Below are positions 47,111-59,597 of a stretch of DNA of 64,000 nt, in pieces. The first letter of the stretch is position 1, and every line of letters begins with the position of its first letter. The DNA is taken from the NCBI GenBank assembly GCA_047967505.1, contig CM106539.1; one strand, 5' to 3'. Made by a program: the position numbers and the translations under genes. The notes beneath the pieces are model-generated. The model made no database searches. It was given only the letters and a program-made list of their open reading frames with translations, and had not been told where the DNA came from. This stretch comes from Dipteris shenzhenensis (taxonomy: Eukaryota > Polypodiophyta > Polypodiopsida > Gleicheniales).

Positions 47111-48701
47111 GACTTGATCCCACTCAAGCAAGAATCAACACAATCTCTCTAGAACTCTCCAAAGACCTCAATCATGATCCTATATATGTTTCAGCTATTC
47201 AGATTGACAAATTTATCTTTAACAACCTCCAACTACTACAGTCCGACACAAGTCCACCATGCACACATGGAACGTGTTGTTTCATCTACAGCAACATTCA
47301 GATACGCTCTAATCCAGACCAGCCCAATTCAATCAATGATGCAGGTACGACAAACTTCAAAGAAGCACGCACAATGGTGAGCCTAGCCCCAACAATAATC
47401 CGACAACCGTCCGACAAGAAAACATCCGACTCCAACCCTGATCTGCCCAACATGTGCAACGTCACTCCCCCCATCCGACCTCACTCCGACTCACATCCGA
47501 TTCCAACACTCCGCTTCATGACGAAGGGGACACTCCATCTCCGACCCGATTACTTTTTCACCATCCGGCCGTTCCGACATACTGAAGAACTTCTGACAGC
47601 CCTCCAACCTTGCTCCACCAAGAATGAAATTTGTCTCATGCAACCCAATTCTTCGTACCGACGGGACAGCCAACAAACGTACACAGTATGAATCGGAACA
47701 TTATCGACAAGCCTCTTTACTCGGCTGAGGCTCACACCTCCATATTAGCAGTTCTCACTGACCTCTCCCTGACGAACTCCATCATCACAAATACATCCCA
47801 CAGTGCTAAACGCAAGCTTATAAAAGCAGTCACTCACACGTTGAAAATCACTGGTAGTTCGTTGCATGCACCACTGACAAACTGTCCCTTGAAACACAAG
47901 ATCAACAAAAGCTTTTCCCATGAGCCCCCTCTACATATGGCACCCAAACGCGGCCATCGCCTCACATTTCCTAGCACATTGGAAGAGCCCGAGCCCCACC
48001 TTCAACTCTTGAGCACATCAGTGCCCCTGCCCTAAGCGATCTGTAACACCTGCTCGAAAAAGTCCATGCCAACTCCCAGCCCGCAGAGAAAATCGTTAAC
48101 ATACCCGATCTAAAGGAGACTGAATCCGATGACGAGCCACCTCTCCCACTGCAGAAAAAACCAATGCTCACAGTAAGCTTTGCCAATTTTAAGGTGTCAT
48201 TGGACTTGTCAAAGCATCAGATGTGGCTAAAAAAGATTGGCTTATTGCACTATGCAAGTCTTCCCTGGGCATCCTGGAAAGCTTCCCCCCAGTCTGTGAC
48301 ACAGTATGAAAGTTTCCAACGAAGTGGAGGTATGCTCATTGGCAATGTCATGCTTTCCGAAGAGATTATTGCAAAGGTTTTTTATCTTCCAATTATAAAT
48401 GAGGAGGTTGTAATGAGTTGGGACCTAAGATCATATTAGAGATATACTTATTCTCTCTTCCTCTTTCTCTCACTCATTCATGAACTCGGGAGAGATTCAA
48501 ACCTGGAGCTTCTTCGATGGTGTTTCAATTGTGAGCTTCAGCATCCCCATCTGCACTTTTTCGCTTGGAGCAGCAGTAGATTTTAGCTCGGAGTCGATTT
48601 TCGTCCACCCTTTTGCTTCAAGCTCCAGTTTACCTGCCTTTCCTCTGTGATTTGCCGCACCTCTCGATGCTCTCACACCCCCTCAGCATGCTTTTGTCAA
48701 C
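47111..48701. other. Tail of F and PPR 5' flank
   Basis: Up to about 47690 the F frame remains open, in low-similarity Pro/Thr-rich sequence. A separate 91-codon frame at 48164-48439 (+) is unlike known domains. From 48445 to 48475 the sequence is CT-rich, resembling a plant Y-patch or 5' UTR. ATGs at 48667 and 48688 are out of frame with the PPR start. Confidence 0.45.
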
Positions 48702-50696
48702 ATGCTCTCTGTTGGGTATCCTTTGGGATCGCTCGCCTTGCTTTTGAAGTTTCCCATTCAGCTTTTTTTCCAGAGCTATCGAGCTTCCGCTCAACTATCC
48801 TGCGATCTTAGAGCCTCAACACAACGGCATTTAGGGACTGCACAGCCAGATGCTGATAGCGATCTAACCAGTTTATCCGATGGAATTGGTTCTCAGCACG
48901 AGAATAGGATAGATCTGGTTCGTCGCTTCTTTCCGCTACCTTCCAAGATCTGCAGGCCTCAGCGCCGGATTTTAGGCAATCGGGACGCGAAGGTACAGCG
49001 ATTGTGCGCCATCGTACGAGAAATGGGTCAGGAAACGGGTTTAGAAAGCGCCCTTGATCAGCTTGAAATAAGCGTTACAGCTTTCCATGTTAGTCAGGTT
49101 CTCACAACTATCGAAGATGTGGATACTGCCTTCCGTTTTTTTCATTGGGCTGGTCGTCAAAAAGGCTACAGCCATAATATTGCTACCTATACTGGACTTA
49201 TCAAAGTCCTAGGTGACGCAAAAGAATTTTCTAAGATTTGGAACGTCATCGACCAGATGAGAAAGGAAAACGTGCAGCTGACCCACAGTCCTTTCAACAT
49301 TCTCATCAAAAGTTATAGTCAAGTAGGAAAGATAGAGGAGGCTATCTGGACACTGCATCACATGACAGACTTTGGAGTTTCCCCTTCCACACTCTCCTAT
49401 AACACGCTGCTTAGTGCTCTTCTGAAGTTTCAGAAATTAGATGAAGCCATGACAATCTATCAGGAATTGATATCCCTTCCATCTCTTGTCGATACATTTG
49501 CTCTCAACGTGATGCTTCATAAATTGTGCGAAGCAGGCCGGCTGGATGATGCTATCAAGATAGCAGATGAGATGAGAGAGAGGGGACTCAATATGTCTGT
49601 CATTACGTACACAACCTTGATTACGGTGTTCTCCAAAGCAGGCAATATCGAAAAAGCCACTGAACTTTTTACTGAGATGAAGGACAGGGGCCTTACGCCA
49701 AATCTTATCACCCACACTGCTTTGATAAGCGCTCTTTGTAGAGCAGGTCAATTCAATAAAGCCTTTGCTCATTTGTATAGAATGAGGGCTCAACATTGTG
49801 CACCTACTGCTATCACTTATACAGCCTTGATCGATGGGCTTTGTAAGGCTGGTCGAATTGATGATGGATACAAAGTTATCACTGAAATTCTAGCAGTAGG
49901 AGAAGAAGTGAGTCCAGTTGCTTTCCGCAGTTTGCTATTAGGCTTCAACAAATTGGGAAGGATGGATGAAGCTTGTGCTCTGTTCAATACAATGATGGAT
50001 AGTTGCGGCCTGCCGGATGCTGTAAGTTATAGTATACTCATCCATGGTTTGTGCAAGGTGGGAAAAATTAAAGAAGCTCACAGATATCTAGAGGATATGA
50101 AGGAGAGAAAATGTCCGGTCAATTCTGCAATATACAACATTGTGATTGAAGGCCTTTCTATGGAAGGATGCTGTGAGAAAGCTGAAAGGCTTTTCTTTGA
50201 TATGGTTGCTGCTGGTTATGTCCCTTCCTCAGCCGTTTGTAACTCACTCGTCGTTTGCCTATGTAAAAAAGGTTCAATGGACAGTGCCATGAAAACATTG
50301 AAACTGATGTTTGAGCGCAATTGCCAGCTATCTGCGGCTACCTTCAGAGTACTTATCAGGGGTCTATGTGATGCTAAGAAAATGGATTGTGCAAGCAAGA
50401 TGCTTGATGCAATGCTCCAGAGGGGTTTTCCTACTGATTCTGTTGCTTATAGCTTTATGATAATTGGGCACTGTCGAGCTGGCAATGTTGACACAGCTTT
50501 GGAGTTCTTCTATGACATGCTAAAGAAGGGATGTGCTCCTACTATTTTCACTTACAGGCCACTCTTAAATAGTCTGTTCAAGGCAGGAAGACTAGATACA
50601 GCTGTAGAAGTTTTCCATGATATGAAAGACAGGGGTGTTCGTCCAGATCCTGTTATGTTTACACCAGCAAAGCAATTAGAGCAACTTGCAAGATAA
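48702..50696 (+). CDS. P-class pentatricopeptide repeat protein, 664 aa
   Basis: This is an RNA-binding PPR protein, likely acting on organelle transcripts (stability, splicing or translation). Residues 1-30 are hydrophobic and basic with few acids, compatible with a mitochondrial or plastid transit peptide. From residue 161 fourteen repeats start every 35 residues without a gap (161, 196, 231 and so on to 616), so it is pure P type; no E, DYW, SMR or LAGLIDADG domain is present. Typical repeat ends are KAGRIDDG and GLCKVGKIKEA. The reading frame has no intron or stop, as is usual for this family. ATG 48702 is the first in-frame start; two upstream ATGs are out of frame. Gypsy element F ends less than 300 bases upstream. 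The exact target and orthologue are not recognised. Confidence 0.93.
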   Translation: MLSVGYPLGSLALLLKFPIQLFFQSYRASAQLSCDLRASTQRHLGTAQPDADSDLTSLSDGIGSQHENRIDLVRRFFPLPSKICRPQRRILGNRDAKVQRLCAIVREMGQETGLESALDQLEISVTAFHVSQVLTTIEDVDTAFRFFHWAGRQKGYSHNIATYTGLIKVLGDAKEFSKIWNVIDQMRKENVQLTHSPFNILIKSYSQVGKIEEAIWTLHHMTDFGVSPSTLSYNTLLSALLKFQKLDEAMTIYQELISLPSLVDTFALNVMLHKLCEAGRLDDAIKIADEMRERGLNMSVITYTTLITVFSKAGNIEKATELFTEMKDRGLTPNLITHTALISALCRAGQFNKAFAHLYRMRAQHCAPTAITYTALIDGLCKAGRIDDGYKVITEILAVGEEVSPVAFRSLLLGFNKLGRMDEACALFNTMMDSCGLPDAVSYSILIHGLCKVGKIKEAHRYLEDMKERKCPVNSAIYNIVIEGLSMEGCCEKAERLFFDMVAAGYVPSSAVCNSLVVCLCKKGSMDSAMKTLKLMFERNCQLSAATFRVLIRGLCDAKKMDCASKMLDAMLQRGFPTDSVAYSFMIIGHCRAGNVDTALEFFYDMLKKGCAPTIFTYRPLLNSLFKAGRLDTAVEVFHDMKDRGVRPDPVMFTPAKQLEQLAR

Positions 50697-53480
50697 ATAA
50701 GATGGCAGAGGCGGGCCACCTTTTTTGGAGTATGGTGAAAGACAACTTTTAAGCCAAATGAGAGGAACCATAGTGCTTTTTTTTGTAGACCTGAAGAGGC
50801 CTATGCAGGTGGGGAAAGAGCAGTTGACTATGAGATAAAATGTTAAAGCATACGTGCCATTTCTAAACAACTTCCAGCAATCTGGTAACCTGATGGAGGC
50901 TTGTAAGATTTGGGGAATTATTGGTTTTAGGTGGATTGAATTCCCTCTGCATTAGGGGAGACATCATTTGTGGATCCGTGTGATAATTTGCAATTAAGTT
51001 CTTACTGCTCAGTTGAAGATTCTGAGTGCATCTGAGTGTGTTTCTGTGATCGTGTGTTCAAGTCTTCGAGCTTTACAATGAGTGAAATTGCAGTGACTAA
51101 CCTTGAAAGGGAGTTGCACTGTCCAGCTGAGGATCTATGTTCATGTGCAGCCCAGGACTGTGCTTTCATCGGCATTTCTTCCCACTAATTTGTTTCCTTT
51201 GTGGAGAAAATTTTGAATTGAAGACCTCAAGAACTGCTATTTACCTAATCGACTTACAATGGGTTCAAATTAGAAGTATTGCTGCATATTCTGGCTGTCA
51301 TTCATGGGCACTATATACCAGTGGTTTGATGGTCTTTGCAGATTACAAATGACATGATTATATTTACAGATCTGAATTATTGTTATGGTTGCAGAACTAG
51401 CATTTTGATTCATTTCAGTCTATATTGACTTTGTAAAAGCACAATTTCTCTTTAACTTGCCATTTCATATAGAGGAATCGGTGTCATTGTCAGGAAACTT
51501 ATTTGGCACAAGCTTGTTTTGATAGTTTTCAGATTTGGACCAACCTGGGTTATGTCAGAGACCTTGATTTGTAGCGTTTTGTAGGATTCATTGGGGGGAA
51601 AAAAAACTTCTGTAGGAGCAAAAAGATACTTTGCCATTGTTATGCTGACGGTGGCCAATTTTTTACATTGCTCACATTCCAGACTTGGTTTGCATGGGGC
51701 ATACTCAAGACTGGTATGGTTGGAACTCGGGGCATGTCCATGGAGGACTCTCACAACTGTCTGATAGGAAGCTGATGCTTTACCCCAAAATCTTTGTAGA
51801 CCAAGATATTCTGGTTGGTAAAAAAATCGAGTTGAAGTATCTGGGTGTGCCGATTTTAAACTCTTTGCATCTTTTCAAGTTTCTTGGACACTAATTAAGG
51901 GAGCCGAATCTATTTCAGGATGACTAATGCAAGAGCAACAAAGGTGGGAAATTTGGATTTAGAGTATTGATGCTTATTTTTAGCTCGTTTTAAGGGCAGA
52001 AGTAAGCTGAAAAAGGATGGTTCTCCTATGGACCAGAACTTGGCATTGTTCAATCTCTTGGCACTGAGATACGAAACGATTCTGATGCAGAAAGATGGGC
52101 CACTCTGCAAGAGATTGCAGGTAGTTGCATGCAGACAAGGACCCTTGTGAAAGTAACGTCAAGCTGAAGTAAGAGCAGCATAGTGACAAGCCCTTCATTG
52201 TACACTGTTGAGCTCCCTGATCAAATATCTCATAGGAATCACAGGTTGACAGATCGTGCTTCCTACATTGACAAGGATGACTAAGCACAGTGTCAAGAGG
52301 AGAGTATTATAGCTATTTGGAGCCAGTGATCAAAAGACCATCATTGGCATGAGTGACAATTCGAAGTTCCTAATGGAAGGAAAAAGGAGGATAGGCAGGA
52401 GTAATGTTGAGACAAAGCTCATTGTAGATGTCCTTTAGATAACAAATTTCCACAGGAGCATACTTTTTAGAGTACAATAAAGTATCACATGAAAGTAAGT
52501 GTGAGGCAGTAATAAAGACAAGCAACAAGGTGGCAATGTTGTTGCTAGATGCATCGAGAACATCCTACAAAATTATCAAGCAGGTGTTGGAAGCTAAAGG
52601 CTTACTGAGGACTCCACAATCAGGCCAGAGACAAGCCTGGAAATCAGTTGCAATTTTCCGATTGGCCTCCTGGTTACCTGGAAATCTGTGTGCAATTGTC
52701 CACAAATAGATGCCAGGTACACAACAAGACCTAACTGTTGGGATTAACAAGGGTCGTCAAGCTTGAGTTACGATCCTGTAAGCTTAGAATATAATGTTTG
52801 TTCTAGGCCTTTAAGTAATTGTGTGCAATATTAGAGGGGCCATGGGGATAAAAAATAACTTTTAGCTAATTAGTTTACTGTTATTTGTTTCTTATTTGTT
52901 TTATCTAAATTTCTTCTTAGCATGTCACTGCTTTTTCATAGTTTTTTAGCTTTCCTTGCTTTCAATTGTTTCAAAACAGATGTTTGTCTTCTTCACGTCA
53001 TTCTGGTACGCCTGTTACCAGCGCAAGTTGTAGAGGGGCATCTAAACTTAATATCGATTTGGTTTCAAATTTTGCAAGCGTCCTCAAATTCAAAATCAGT
53101 TAGTGAGTACAAGCAAGGTATGTAAGGTTCCCTTGAAACGGCCAAGATGGCAACCTTTCTAATTAAAAGAGTTAAAACATATATGCGACATATCCAATTG
53201 CCAAGAAGCATCTTTATAGTGCCTAACTATTGCCTTAGATTTAAGCATTACATGTTCTATGTTTCCTGCTCTTTCATGGATTTTATGCTTTACTCATGCA
53301 GGGCCATCTGCTTAAGGTAGTTCTTCTAGTTTGTTAGTAATGATATTTATGTTATGTTGCTGCCTTCCATCACGTGTTTCAAGGTGACCTTTATGCACGG
53401 TACAATCCCTTCTATGGTGCATAACATCTTAATAAACAATTATTGGTTTTATGCATGCCATTCCTTTGTTGCTTTAGTCC
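50697..53480. other. No recognisable gene downstream of the PPR gene
   Basis: This 2.8 kb has only short chance frames on both strands and no retroelement motif that could be recognised. It should include the PPR 3' UTR. The nearest plus-strand AATAAA (about 52476) is too far to be a convincing poly(A) signal. Confidence 0.5.
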
Positions 53481-55545
53481 TTGCCTCAAAGGAAGACATT
53501 TTCCAAGAGAACCTTCCACAAGTATTGATGTCTCTTGAGGTCAATCCTGCATTGAGCGACAAAAAGTATTTGAAGACGTAGAGCCAAAGATGACCTTCCC
53601 AAAAGGCTTCATTGAGGACGAAGAGAACAAAGAGCTTTATGAGGAACCAACCTATTGGATCAACCAACGCAGGGCAAGCCATCAAAAAAATCAATGTGGG
53701 ATTGTAGTAAGAATCGAAGTTAATCGACGAAGAACGGAATTCCCAATGAATTCCTTGATTGAACCCAATAACTCTTTCTAGAGTACAAGGATGTATTTGC
53801 ATGGGAATACGCGGACTTGAAAGGGATACCGCCAAATTTTAATATCAAATTTCCCTCATGCCAGATGCAAAGGTAGTTCGGTGGCAGAGGTATCGACTAA
53901 ACTCCAACTATGCCAAGTTCGTAAAGGATGAGATAGATCAACAACTAAGGGCAGGATTATTCTACAAGGTGGATAGAAGTGATTGGCTGTTTCCAAGCCA
54001 AAGAAAAATGGCAAGTGGAGTGTTTGTGTCGACCAGGCTCAATGGATAGATGATCAAAGACCCATTGTCATTGGTGTTCAGGAGCACTACTTGGATAAAG
54101 TCGTGGGACATGAGATGTATTCATTCATGGGTGGGTATAGTGGGTACAATCAAATCATGCTAGCCAAAGAAGATTGAGAAAAGACGATGTTTATCATTGA
54201 ATGGAATGCCGTTTGGGTTGAATAATGCATCGGTCACATTTTAAATAGTGAAAACCTTCCTAGATGATTTTTCTATTTGTAGTAGCGCACACACTCAAAT
54301 GTGTATACAAGCTATTCAAAAAAACTAGAAGGTTCGCATCTCCTCGATCCATACGAATGTGTGTGCTGTGCTTTCTTGGGGGTCTTGATTGGACATGCTT
54401 TTAGGCAAAGGCATCATGATCGAGAAGTCCAAGATCGATGCTATACAAAAGATGAAAGAGCCAATCAACCTCAAGCAAGTTTAGTCATACGTGGGGTTGC
54501 TTATCTTCTACATCTAGTTCATCAGATTATTCGCTCGCATAGCTAAGCCCCCTCCATCAGCTCACAAGGCATGGCACAAAGTTTGAATGGAATGAAGAGC
54601 GAGTTGAAGCGTTTCAGATTGTGTAAGAGATGGTCGTAAAGGTGGCCATACTCAAAAAGCTCAAGTGAAACTTGATTTTTCATGTGCACATGGGATGCAT
54701 CCGAGAAGGCAATTGGATCTGTTTTTTCTCAATCCGATAACTTGGATTTGCCCATCCACTATGCAAGCTGAATGTTTTCAACAACAGAGATGTACTATTA
54801 GACCATTGAAAGGGAGATCTAGTGTTCAAAAATTTCCGTACTATCTTTTGGACATCTTATATGTGGGACATCAGGCATTGCTTATCTGATCAACAAACCA
54901 ATCGTGAACCCACAATTGATCAGATGGATGCTACTATTGCATAATTCAACTTCAAGATCATCCACAAACCTAGTTTGTCTCACTGGGGTGTCTATTACTT
55001 CTCCCACATTGACGATAAGAAATCCACGGATGATGGTCTTCATGATGCCAAACTGTTCGGTGTTTCGATGTGCCAAGATAAGCACGAAGAGATCATGCGA
55101 TTCTTCTCCACGGAAACATATTCTACAGATGCAACCATAGATGAATGGTGAAGGATTGGACTCAAGTCTTGAAAATACACACTCATAGCAAGACACTAGT
55201 ACACAAAGGGGGACGACATGATTATTTGGTGATGCGTCTTTCCTCATGAGAGACTAATTGTTATGGACAAAACACATCGAGGTTTGGTGGGTGGTCACTT
55301 TTCCATCAATGTAACAATAATAAAAGTTCCAAGTGCAAAACTTTTCTTACTGCAAAAGATGTGCTACATTTAATGGATAGGGAGATTGGCTGTCTAAGAC
55401 CAAATACCCTTATGCCAACCAATCTGTAGGAATCCTTCCAGAGATGGGGATTGTATTTCATCAGTCCATTCAAAGTCCCAACCCATCCAAGGGCATATAA
55501 AGAATCATGGTGGTGATCGATTAAGAAAAAGCATGTATTATGTGT
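53480..55545 (+). pseudogene. Gypsy pol remnant I, plus strand
   Basis: Strongly decayed pol: pre-RT YKDVFAWEYADLKGI (near 53780), RT pieces YRLNSNYAKFVKDEIDQQL, DKVVGHEMYSFMGGYSGYNQI and FLDDFS (54258), scattered RNase H remains, and integrase start HRGLVGGHFS (near 55280) ending around YKRIMVVID at 55500. The frame changes every 50-150 bases. It belongs to the same broad lineage as F and G. Homology stops within integrase, next to remnant J. Confidence 0.72.
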
Positions 55546-55564
55546 TTATGCATAGATTATCAAG

Positions 55565-57420
55565 TTTCTTATAAAATCACAATAAAAAATAAATATCCTA
55601 TTCATTGCATCCTATTCATTGCTTTGACGAGCTCTTTGATTAATTACAAGGGGCTAAATATTTCATTACAATTAATTTAAGATCTAGATATCACCAAATT
55701 TGAATTGCAGAAGAGAATGTACTTAAGAAAAAATTTCATACGAATCAGAAGAGTATCATAAATTTAGAGAAATTCCATTTGGTTTAAGCAATGATTCAAC
55801 AAATTTTAGGACAATTATGAAGAGTGCCCGACAGCCATATTTAGGAAAATTTGGTGTAGTATTCTAAGATGATATCCTTACATATAATAGAAACATGACA
55901 AAGCATATGGAACATTTGAGAAAAGTGTTCCAATTGCTTAGACAATTGTGAACTCTTTGCAAAAGACGTTTGGTACTTGGGACATATTCTATCCCAAGAA
56001 GGAATCCATATGGATGTCGAATAGGTAAGGGCCACATTGGAATGGCCACCTCATACAAACCTATCTAAAGGAATTACAAATATTCGTAGATATGCCTAGA
56101 TTTAATCAGAGATTCATCCAATAGTATGCCAAGATTACTATTCCAATGATCAATTAGTTGAAGGAGAATGGAAGTACCTTCATATGGGATGAACCTCAAA
56201 GAAGAGTTTAGAAAAGTTAAAAATAGCTATAGCCATAGCTCTTGTCTTAAGGTAGTGGATACCCATGAACCATTTGTGGTTTGAAATAGATGCCAATGAT
56301 TTTTCTTTTAGGGTGGTACTTTTACAAAAGGGTGAACCAATAGATTTTTAAAGCAGAAGTTAGACCACATGAAATTGCTCAGCATGTGAGATGGAACTAT
56401 ACGCTATAGCATATGCTTTAAAGAAATGGAGGAGCTATTTACATGGTGCTAAGTTTGAGATCATTTTGATCAAGATTGAGTCAAATGGATTTGCAATTAG
56501 CTACAGCTTAAAGGAAGAAAAGCTAGGTGGGTTGAATTAATGAAAGGGAAATTGAGTGTAATTTCAAAATGATTTCCTAGAATCCTTAAGAGGAAAATGT
56601 GAGTTTGATCCTCAATTTTATGAAGGATGGAAATGAATTATGAGAAGGGATCCTATAGGTCAATGAGGTTTCATTGAGGAGTCACATGATAATGGTAACA
56701 TACCACATGTTGGTGATAAAGGACTTAAGTGGGAAAAGTAGAATATTGATGATGGCTACTTGCTCTACAAAGATAAAATATGTGTCCTGGATAATAATGA
56801 CATTAAGCACCAATTTGTTTTTGAGTCCTAGTGCAAGATACCCGAGAATTTAAAATCTTTTAAAACAAAAGTTATTTTGGTGTAAAATAGATGAGGATGT
56901 CTAAGATTTTGTATTAAAATACCAACAATACCAGGTTAATAAAGTTGAACGTCCTATGATAAGTGATTTGCTACATCATTTGCAGATCTCATTTGGCAAA
57001 TGGGAAAGTATCTCCATGGATTCATATGGTTGATTTACCTAGGACACTGAGGGGGCACAACTCTTTGAGGGTTATTGTGGATCAATTAACCAAGATATTT
57101 GTCCAACCAATGAAGAGATTAATTTTTTTAAAGTAGCAAACCTATGGAGCATATTTATGGACTACTAGTCGGTATTGTTAGTGACCAAGATAGAAAATTT
57201 AACATCCATTTTTGGAGGGTTGTATTTATCAGGTTGAAAACTATGAATATGAGCACTGCAGATCATCCATAGAGTGATGGTCAAATTGAAAGGGTCAATC
57301 ACCTTATTGAGGACATACTTCAAGCCATCAGGATGTGGTTGATGGTGTGGGAGATTGGCGTCTGTGACTGAGCTATAATTAGAATCCATGGCAGCCCCAA
57401 GATTCAAGTTTCCACATGAC
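55565..57420 (+). pseudogene. Gypsy pol remnant J, plus strand, different lineage
   Basis: Begins inside RT (KNKYPI, then LQGAKYF, LRSRYHQI) and continues with a stop inside the active site (VVF-stop-DDIL at about 55860), WYLGHILSQEGI, RNase H pieces (EIDANDFSFRVVLLQKGE, CEMELYAIAYALKKWR) and integrase pieces (GIVSDQDRKFN, SDGQIERVNHLIEDIL). The motifs resemble chromoviral Gypsy elements rather than F/G. N-terminal RT, gag and protease are absent. A 14-bp tandem duplication lies at 55596-55623. Confidence 0.72.
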
Positions 57421-57639
57421 ATCAAATCTCATTGTGTCCTCTGAGCTAGAGGAGTATATGTGTGTAGGATCATGTACTAAATATGAGCTTAAGGTCGAGA
57501 TCTCAAAAGGGATTGATCGGATAGTATTCGCAAGAGCAGTTAGAATGTTATTGGAGGCATTGTCTTCTGGATCTAGGTCAAATACTAGCGCTCTACTAGA
57601 CCTGAGGTGGATGTCTGACCCTGCCAGGCTGCTCTAGTC

Positions 57640-58100
57640 AAATTCAGTCACTATATATTTTTGGCCTTAAAGCAACAACTCACTACGTTAGCCTTAATGC
57701 AGTGACTACTAGGTCAATGTCTTATCATGTTGATGTGTTTAACCTTAAAGCAGTGACTCCTTTAAAATGATGACTTCAATATAGTAGCAACTTAGGTATG
57801 GTAGCAAACAACTTCACTAAAGTGGCAACTGAGTTCTAGCAGTGACCTATTAATGCGGTAGGTCCTTAATGCAACGAATTGGATATGGTAGCAGCCTATA
57901 TAGTAGTAACTCAGTGGTCACTTTGTTAGCCCTAACGCAGTGAGTTGAGCTTTTATTTGACAACTATGAGTTTAATTAATGCCATTTGTCAGGTAGGTAA
58001 GGTAGGTGTTTGAAAGAGCTTAAAGTAGCGAGTCGCTGCATTCTTAACACGGTGACTTCCTATAGTCACTGCGTTAAGCTTAATGTAGTGACACACAATA
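57640..58100. repeat. Tract of degenerate TTAANGCAGTGAC-like repeats
   Basis: Words such as CTTAATGCAGTGAC, CTTAAAGCAGTGAC, CTAACGCAGTGAG and TTAACACGGTGAC recur at irregular spacing on both strands. Most differences are C/T or G/A. It ends in an imperfect 28-bp inverted repeat at 58065-58092. Confidence 0.65.
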
Positions 58101-59269
58101 TAGCTTTGTTGTTGCTGATTGCATTTTGATGATTCTTGCAAATTATTGAGTTTTGGTGCAAGGTTTATGAGCACTGGGGGCCACTACTCTACCTAATATA
58201 GTTACCCAAATTCAAATAATAACAAAAAACAACTTAAAAGTACCAAATGAGATGTTTTTCACCCAAGGGATTTGCTCTAAAAAACCTTCGTGCATGAGGA
58301 TACTACCAAAAGTCTACTATGTCCCCCCAGTCTTAAATCTGCGTTATTTCTCAATCATTTAGATTATGCCATAAGAATATCAAAATAACATCCCTTGATG
58401 TAGATTATAAGAACTAAAAATATTTGCCAATGGGCTAACATCCACTCTTATTTTCATCCCCTCTGATGGCCTAAAACTAGCCATAGTTTAGGGCTTGGTT
58501 TATTCATACACTTGATCTATGATAATTAGAACTAGTTAAACGTGTCTGTGTGTGTTCTTTTTAAATGTATTATATAAATTTATAGTTTCCTACTCCCCCA
58601 CCCTTCCAAGATGGCATGTCCCCCTGACTTAAATTTAATATTGGGCAAAAGTTAAAAATGGCCCCCAGCCCTAATGTATAAGATGATGCCTCATCTCAAA
58701 AAAACACCCTATTGAACACTCACATGATCATAAATTGCCTCTTGTGAGTCCCCCGGGTTTTCCAAAAGGGTGTCTAGCAACACACTCACACCACTTCTAA
58801 ATCTAATTGAAACTTCATTCTTGTTCTTTTTTATGTTGTTTACTTGCATACAAACCATACCAATTACCTCTACCAACTATTTCTATGATCCAACACCAAA
58901 AAGCCACAAAAAATGAGCTCTAATCAAACAAAATGCTTGAACTTTAAAAAAAGGGAAGCTTCTTCTTTTGCTCACTCAATATCCACTCACACTTCACCCA
59001 TACTCCACTATCAAAGCTTCTAGCTTAGCTAGAATCAATGAGCGATGGGTGGTTAATAGAAAAAGGCTTATGCATTCAAAAGCATACCTTTAACTCCTCG
59101 GCAATGTCACAAAAATGTGGTCTTGTGGTGACTCCATGTGTTGTGGGGATCTTGGAGGAATGCTGATGGAGACTCTTCTCCTAAACAAATCCTTGTGAGA
59201 GCTTTGCAATTAAGTGGGAGGTTGTGAGGATTAAAGACCACTCTGCCTTAACCCCGGTTATGTACACAA
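58101..59269. other. AT-rich sequence without recognisable gene
   Basis: No coding or repeat structure was recognised in this 1.2 kb. The right edge carries the K target duplication CACAA at 59265-59269. Confidence 0.5.
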
Positions 59270-59597
59270 TGACAAAACATGTGTGCCTCAGGATCTATGG
59301 AGCACTCTAAGGTGGATGGAACCTATGTGGAAACATGATGAAGAGAGTGCTCATGACATGTATCTCAAGTCAATTAGGTTCCAAGATAGATTAGCTTGGA
59401 CTCATAAAGAGAATCTTGAGATAGTGCAAAGTGCTTGATTGATATTCCTTCAAATGAACCTCCCTTTTATAGGTGAGGGTACTTACATCCATTTTGCTTG
59501 CTCACATGTGGGATATCTCCTCTCCATGCCATGTGGCAGCTTACCCTTTGCTCATACCTTTGCTCTACATGTGCTTATGGCACCATATCTCTCAACA
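59270..59597 (-). repeat. 3' LTR of element K
   Basis: In plus orientation it runs from TGACAAAACATG to ATCTCTCAACA and appears identical to 61554-61881. The complement of the polypurine tract follows at 59598-59606. Confidence 0.95.
59464..59472 (-). promoter_or_regulatory. Putative TATA box in K LTR (also 61748-61756)
   Basis: The minus strand reads CTATAAAAG, a near-consensus TATA box, at the same offset in both LTRs. The copy at 61748-61756 in the 5' LTR would drive element RNA leftwards. Confidence 0.55.

Larger units (their letters stand above)
41577..48440 (+). mobile_element. Gypsy element F, plus strand, LTRs not resolved
   Basis: This is a Ty3/Gypsy element: gag, protease, RT, RNase H, integrase with a C-terminal extension, then a 1.3-kb tail. 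Integrase keeps D-D-E and RT keeps its Asp pair. Stops are fewer than in G, I or J, but the protease Asp is Asn. Its gag is homologous to remnant H, which lies head to head with it on the other side of element E. It ends within 300 bases of the PPR gene. Confidence 0.85.
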
